In this document: positions 41,758 to 45,133 of the stretch, piece after piece
Layout: every line of letters begins with the position of its first letter
How positions within the stretch are numbered: position 1 is the first letter of the stretch
DNA from: Lachnospiraceae bacterium
Lineage (GTDB): Bacteria > Bacillota > Clostridia > Lachnospirales > Lachnospiraceae
NCBI GenBank assembly: GCA_017432565.1
Contig: JAFRIW010000031.1
Location: forward strand, 1-45,133
DNA length: 45,133 nt
Direction: 5' to 3'
The notes under the pieces: generated by a model
Told to the model about the DNA's origin: nothing
Seen by the model: the letters and a program-made list of their open reading frames with translations, nothing else
The model's database searches: none
Made by a program: the position numbers and the translations under genes

Positions 41758-43308
41758 ATGAGCGAAAACCGGGAACAGAATCAGGAAAACGTAAATGCGC
41801 TGCAGGAGCAGGACGTCAACCGCCTCGAGCAGGTGCGCCGCGACAAACTGAAGGAGCTGCAGGAAGCCGGGAAGGATCCCTTCCGCATCGTGAAGTACGA
41901 CCAGGAGCAGCACAGCAGCGACGTTCTGGCACATTTTGACGAGTATGCGGCTAAGACCGACGAGGAAGGAAATGTGCTGGAAGAGGCGAAAGGTCTCTCC
42001 CTTGCAGGACGTCTGATGAGCAAGCGCGTCATGGGCAAAGCCTCCTTCTGCCACATCCAGGACCGCGACGGCCGGATCCAGTGCTATGTCACGCGGGATG
42101 AGCTGGGTGAGGAAGCCTATAAAGATTTCAAAAAGATGGATATCGGCGACATCGTGGGCGTGAAGGGCTATGCCTTCCGGACAAAGACCGGAGAGATTTC
42201 GATCCACGTCAGGGAGCTCACGCTTCTTTCGAAGTCCCTGTCGCCGCTGCCGGAGAAGTTTCACGGCCTGACGGATTCCGACCTGCGCTATCGTCAGCGG
42301 TATGTGGATCTGATCATGAACGAGGATTCGAAGGATACCATTATCAAGCGCTCGAAGATCATTCACGAGATCCGGACGTTCCTCGCGGGACGTGATTTCA
42401 TGGAAGTGGAGACACCGATGCTGGTCATGAACGCCGGCGGCGCGGCTGCGCGTCCTTTTGAAACCCACTTCAATGCGCTGGATCAGGATATGAAGCTGCG
42501 CATCTCGCTGGAGCTGTACCTGAAGAGACTGATCATCGGCGGACTCGAGCGCGTCTTTGAGATCGGCCGCGTGTTCCGCAACGAGGGCGTTGATACCCGC
42601 CACAATCCGGAGTTCACCCTGATGGAGCTGTACCAGGCCTACACGGACTACAACGGCATGATGGAGCTGACGGAGAGCATGTATCGCTACATCGCCGAGA
42701 AGGTGTGCGGCACGACACTGATCACCTACGGAGACAAGGAGATCGACCTCGGCAAGCCGTTCCGCAGGCTGACCATGGTGGACGCCATCAAAGAAGAAAC
42801 CGGGATTGATTTTGATCAGGTGAAAACAGACGAAGAGGCGAAGAAGCTCGCCGATGAGAAGGGCATCGAGTACGAGGCACGCCACAAGAAGGGCGACATC
42901 GTCAACCTGTTCTTTGACGAGTTCTGCGAGGACAAAATGATCCAGCCGACCTTCATCATGGACCACCCGATCGAGATTTCGCCGCTGACCAAAAAGAAGC
43001 CGGACGACCCGACGAAGGTTGAGCGCTTCGAGCTCTATATCAACGGCTGGGAGATGTGCAATGCCTACTCCGAGCTGAACGACCCGATCGACCAGCGTGA
43101 GCGTTTTGCCGCGCAGGACGCGCTGGCGGAGGCCGGTGACGAGGAAGCACAGCACACCGACGAAGATTTCCTGCACGCCATGGAGATCGGCATGCCGCCC
43201 ACCGGCGGTATCGGCTACGGCATTGACCGCCTGACCATGCTGCTGACCAACAGCCCGGCCATCCGCGATGTCATCGCGTTCCCGACATTGAAAAGCATCA
43301 AGGAGTAA
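41758..43308 (+). CDS. lysS: Lysyl-tRNA synthetase, class II
   Basis: A 516-residue class II enzyme that charges tRNA-Lys. The N-terminal OB-fold anticodon-binding domain includes LAGRLMSKRVMGKASFCHIQ near residue 80; the catalytic domain has motif 1 in RSKIIHEIRTFLAGRDFMEV, ETPMLVMNAGGAAARPF, motif 2 in FEIGRVFRNEGVDTRHNPEF near 270 and motif 3 in GGIGYGIDRLTMLLTNSPAI near the C-terminus. GGAAAGAGG precedes the ATG. Sequence and length are ordinary. The gene marks the border of the conserved chromosome: the region after it has mobile-element character. Confidence 0.97.
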   Translation: MSENREQNQENVNALQEQDVNRLEQVRRDKLKELQEAGKDPFRIVKYDQEQHSSDVLAHFDEYAAKTDEEGNVLEEAKGLSLAGRLMSKRVMGKASFCHIQDRDGRIQCYVTRDELGEEAYKDFKKMDIGDIVGVKGYAFRTKTGEISIHVRELTLLSKSLSPLPEKFHGLTDSDLRYRQRYVDLIMNEDSKDTIIKRSKIIHEIRTFLAGRDFMEVETPMLVMNAGGAAARPFETHFNALDQDMKLRISLELYLKRLIIGGLERVFEIGRVFRNEGVDTRHNPEFTLMELYQAYTDYNGMMELTESMYRYIAEKVCGTTLITYGDKEIDLGKPFRRLTMVDAIKEETGIDFDQVKTDEEAKKLADEKGIEYEARHKKGDIVNLFFDEFCEDKMIQPTFIMDHPIEISPLTKKKPDDPTKVERFELYINGWEMCNAYSELNDPIDQRERFAAQDALAEAGDEEAQHTDEDFLHAMEIGMPPTGGIGYGIDRLTMLLTNSPAIRDVIAFPTLKSIKE

Positions 43309-43345
43309 AATGCCGTATTTTCAAGGGTTTCCGGGCTCCTGACTG

Positions 43346-43373
43346 TACAACATACAACAAATGTACAACAAAT
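43346..43373. repeat. Short tandem TACAACA repeats after lysS, possible attachment site
   Basis: TACAACA (43346-43352) is followed by two copies of TACAACAAAT (43353-43362 and 43364-43373). The cluster lies 38-65 bases after the lysS stop, where AT-rich direct repeats often mark integrase core or arm sites. No second end is in the window to confirm an att site. Confidence 0.3.
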
Positions 43374-43439
43374 CGGTGACTTCGGGTGAGTCCTTGTGGG
43401 TTAATCTGAATCCTTGACAAAAATCGAATTATCATATAG

Positions 43440-43477
43440 CACCGTACTGGCTCAGACTGCGTCAGTACGGTGTTTTT
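43440..43477 (+). terminator. Intrinsic terminator after lysS
   Basis: A perfect 10-bp stem, CACCGTACTG (43440-43449) with CAGTACGGTG (43463-43472), followed by TTTTT. It is 131 bases after lysS. TTGACA at 43414-43419 with TATAGC 15 bases on looks like a promoter but its output would end here. Confidence 0.85.
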
Positions 43478-43539
43478 GCGTTCAGGAGCAATCATTCTGG
43501 AAGCTGATTTTAAGGTTGAAATTTGCATTAATCACTAAA

Positions 43540-43683
43540 TATACGAAAAGTGCATGCTGGTTTCGTATACATTGCGTCCCCGTTAAAACCCGTAAAATAC
43601 AGTGTTGCTGAGATATAGCTGCGATTCTTGGTATCGACAAACTGTACATGAGCGTTCTCATAAGGCTTAATATTCGTATACAT
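43540..43683. promoter_or_regulatory. Possible operator sites for the DUF6462-like gene pair
   Basis: TATACGAAA (43540-43548) and TTTCGTATA (43561-43569) form a perfect 9-bp inverted repeat with a 12-base spacer. The 11-mer TTCGTATACAT recurs at 43562-43572 and 43673-43683, the second copy just ahead of the ribosome site of the next gene. This arrangement suits a DNA-binding regulator or excisionase. The remainder of the 403-base gap 43309-43711 shows no gene. Confidence 0.45.
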
Positions 43684-43711
43684 AAAACTCAAAAAGGAGG
43701 GCTTTCAGGTT

Positions 43712-43975
43712 ATGAAGCAGGAGAGTTCATACTACGATATTATCAGGAGAAGTGAGATCAAGGAGGAGAACAGACGTCTCAGGCGTTTGTTCCTGCGTTA
43801 TAAGGAAGCAGAGATCGTGTACAGCATACAGCATAAAAAATTACTGGAACTGGCAGGTAAGGCCGGAGCCATTTACAGGATTGATGGAACCGTTCTTATA
43901 AACAGGGATATCTTCGAAGATTATCTTGAACAGTTTCGTGAAAAGAGCACACTTCTTGGGAAGGAGGAGAAATGA
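43712..43975 (+). CDS. DUF6462-like small DNA-binding/excisionase-type protein
   Basis: An 87-residue basic protein. Residues about 26-75 (EIVYSIQHKKLLELAGKAGA followed by IYRIDGTVLINRDIFEDYLE) match the winged-helix/excisionase-like pattern of small proteins (DUF6462) commonly found in integrative elements of Clostridia, where the fold reads as a helix-turn-helix that recognises DNA. The start follows AAGGAGG (43694-43700) at a somewhat long distance of 11 bases. It overlaps the next gene by four bases (ATGA). No integrase is in view. Function in excision or regulation of an element is inferred. Confidence 0.7.
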   Translation: MKQESSYYDIIRRSEIKEENRRLRRLFLRYKEAEIVYSIQHKKLLELAGKAGAIYRIDGTVLINRDIFEDYLEQFREKSTLLGKEEK

Positions 43976-44199
43976 GCGGATCCCTATGGAAGTTTTCTGA
44001 TCAGCTTGACGATGCAGACCTGATCATGATTCAAAAAGACTTTATAACTCTGAACGAAGGGGTGGAGTATTACGGTCTCGGTATGAAGCCTTTTACCCGG
44101 ATCGCCAGGGAAGCTGGCGCTGTTTACAAGATCGGAAAGATGGTCCGGATACGGCGGGACCTTTTGGAAGAGTACTTACGGCAGATCCAAAAAAGGTGA
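43972..44199 (+). CDS. Second DUF6462-like small protein
   Basis: A 75-residue protein translationally coupled (ATGA) to the first. YYGLGMKPFTRIAREAGAVY followed by KIGKMVRIRRDLLEEYLRQI repeats the same excisionase-like pattern as its neighbour, in which an AGAVYKI-type turn is followed by a short wing and a helix ending in YL. The pair probably arose by duplication and may act as a heteromer on the repeats upstream. It is followed directly by a terminator, so the two form a small operon. Confidence 0.68.
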   Translation: MSGSLWKFSDQLDDADLIMIQKDFITLNEGVEYYGLGMKPFTRIAREAGAVYKIGKMVRIRRDLLEEYLRQIQKR

Positions 44200-44217
44200 A
44201 TGACTAAAAACATAAGG

Positions 44218-44260
44218 AAACAGGCAGCCCCATTAACACGGGACATGCCTGTTTTGTTTC
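44218..44260 (+). terminator. Intrinsic terminator of the DUF6462-like pair
   Basis: AAACAGGCA (44218-44226) pairs with TGCCTGTTT (44246-44254), followed by TGTTTC. The stem also ends in an A-run on the left, so it may work in both directions and serve the convergent GNAT gene. Confidence 0.75.
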
Positions 44261-44290
44261 TTCTCTCAAAGGAAAACTGGAATTGTAGTA

Positions 44291-44797
44291 CTACAGCCTT
44301 ATCAGATAATATTGGCTAGTTCTTCCTTCTTTATAGTTTTCGTTTTCTGCAATAAGCGTCCCGCCATTCTTTTGAATGGTTGCTGCAGAGGCCAGATTCT
44401 CTTTATAACAGCCAAGTATAACCTTTTCCATTCCTTTTTCTTTGCACACTGACAGTGCATATTTGAGCATCGCAGTAGCATAACCTTTGTTCCTTTCGGA
44501 TGGCCTGACTCCATACCCAATATCGCCGTATTTTTCAGAAAGCACTTCTGGCAGTTCATATCGAACACTTAACAAACCTATCAATCTGTCCCCATCAAAG
44601 CAAAGATACAGCAGAGATTTACCCCATTGTTCATCACCAGACAGAGCATTATTCTTTATCTTAGTTACCCACTCAGTATAATCAGAGGATGATAAACCCA
44701 AGCTCGCACTGATGCTGGTTTCTCCGTTATTATGGTGTTCTTGTACATATTTCTGTAGTATATCTTTGTCGTTTATTTCAGGAAGTCTATACTTCAT
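44291..44797 (-). CDS. GNAT-family N-acetyltransferase
   Basis: A 168-residue cytoplasmic acetyltransferase using acetyl-CoA. The fold signs are KSLLYLCFDGDRLIGLLSVRYEL cut across strands 2-4, GDIGYGVRPSERNKGYATAM (the pyrophosphate loop, R-N-K-G-Y-A) and LGCYKENLASAATIQKNGG near the C-terminus. I start at the ATG with its first base at 44797, because AGGTGAG stands immediately upstream; an in-frame ATG at 44812 would place the site inside the gene. The substrate (antibiotic, amino acid or protein) is not readable. It is convergent to the DUF6462-like pair and is separated from the CAT-like gene by about 30 bases, so the two may share a transcript. Confidence 0.88.
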   Translation of the reverse strand: MKYRLPEINDKDILQKYVQEHHNNGETSISASLGLSSSDYTEWVTKIKNNALSGDEQWGKSLLYLCFDGDRLIGLLSVRYELPEVLSEKYGDIGYGVRPSERNKGYATAMLKYALSVCKEKGMEKVILGCYKENLASAATIQKNGGTLIAENENYKEGRTSQYYLIRL

Positions 44798-44828
44798 TTT
44801 TCTCACCTGCAAACTGCGAATTTGTCGA

Positions 44829-45133
44829 TTAAAGCTCTACGAATCCCTCAATCTCCTGTTCCAGGAGACGGAATACGTTTGCTACCAGATAACCATCAGC
44901 GATCGCATGATTCAAGCGAACGGTCACAGGCATGACAAGTTGGCTGTTTTCTTCCTTGTATTTTCCCCAATTGATAACCGGCGCAAAAAACATATGAACG
45001 TCGGGCAGCTCAAGATGCATGGAATCATAGGACAGCCACGGTATACATGACGCATCAAACCAGTTGGGATGATTCATAATATCAAAACCGTATTCTCTGG
45101 TCTTTTTTGCCTCTTCAGCATCCCGCAGAGCCG
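44829..45133 (-). CDS. Chloramphenicol acetyltransferase-like protein (5' end outside the window)
   Basis: The C-terminal 100 residues of a CAT-family O-acetyltransferase, open to the window edge. NHPNWFDASCIPWLSYDSMH is the usual mid-domain text, MFFAPVINWGKYKEENSQLV is the strand region before the active site, and VRLNHAIADGYLVANVFRLL carries the catalytic His and the structural Asp of the H-x3-D-G motif. The stop is the complement of 44829-44831. The frame runs upstream without stop to 45133 (ALRDAEEAKKTREYGFDIM), so the ATG at 45077 is internal. Whether it gives chloramphenicol resistance is unknown, since the family includes enzymes for other substrates. Confidence 0.85.
   Translation of the reverse strand, partial: ALRDAEEAKKTREYGFDIMNHPNWFDASCIPWLSYDSMHLELPDVHMFFAPVINWGKYKEENSQLVMPVTVRLNHAIADGYLVANVFRLLEQEIEGFVEL

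Noticed and set aside
43309..43420. tRNA gene as integration target after lysS
   Set aside because: I looked for a cloverleaf and a T-loop sequence (GGTTCGA-type) and found none; the TACAACA repeats do not fit a tRNA.
43414..43440. Promoter TTGACA/TATAGC after lysS
   Set aside because: The spacer is 15 bases and the product would be ended at once by the terminator at 43440-43477; kept only as a note there.

Overview
The window looks like a chromosome segment of a moderately GC-rich member of the Clostridia (Firmicutes), most likely a Lachnospiraceae-type gut anaerobe. The evidence is the strong AGGAGG-type ribosome binding sites, the low-GC-Gram-positive style promoters (TTGACA/TATAAT), the greA-lysS order, a Clostridia-type multi-[4Fe-4S] FAD oxidoreductase, and DUF6462-type small proteins typical of integrative elements in this group. 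Most CDSs lie on the + strand; only the IS110 transposase and the last two genes are on the - strand.

Layout. (1) Positions 1-about 1560: an IS110-family insertion sequence with its transposase on the - strand and a structured noncoding leader that is a candidate bridge (seek) RNA. (2) 1600-4787: a large iron-sulfur/FAD oxidoreductase followed by a GTG-started hypA, with no hydrogenase genes in view. (3) 4802-33033: a 28-kb surface polysaccharide locus, nearly all tightly spaced or overlapping. It holds many glycosyltransferases (GT4, GT2, GT11, GT17, DUF5672), two AsnB-type amidotransferases, a TupA-like ATP-grasp ligase, a deacetylase, two SGNH proteins, a pyruvyl transferase, an epimerase, an ABC exporter, a Wzy-like polymerase, a WbaP-type initiating phosphosugar transferase, a Wzx-like flippase and a GH88/GH105-type hydrolase. 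(4) 33140-36900: trpS, a UDP-sugar pyrophosphorylase, galE and a small conserved-looking protein; the two sugar-nucleotide genes probably feed the polysaccharide locus. (5) 37029-43308: an HtrA-type protease, a divergent ClpX paralogue behind a 12-codon leader ORF, a divergent LspA, greA and lysS. (6) 43309-45133: what looks like the edge of an integrated mobile element after lysS, with short repeats, two DUF6462-like genes, a GNAT acetyltransferase and a chloramphenicol-acetyltransferase-like gene cut by the window end.

How the genes may work together. The locus is Wzx/Wzy-like: the WbaP-type enzyme loads the first sugar phosphate on undecaprenyl phosphate, glycosyltransferases build the repeat unit, Wzx (and possibly the ABC exporter) flips it and the Wzy-like protein polymerises it. 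The two AsnB-like enzymes, the TupA-like ligase and the uronyl-hydrolase-like protein together suggest a uronic-acid polymer carrying amide or amino-acid decorations. That is an inference from gene content.

The items I rate most worth follow-up are the ClpX paralogue, which lacks the RKH substrate loop and has a long linker, a leader peptide and a nested-repeat region upstream; the amide/uronate decoration hypothesis; the AsnB with an altered PP-loop; and the nested or inverted repeats at 38698-38788 and 43540-43683. All calls rest on reading the sequence; no database search was possible.
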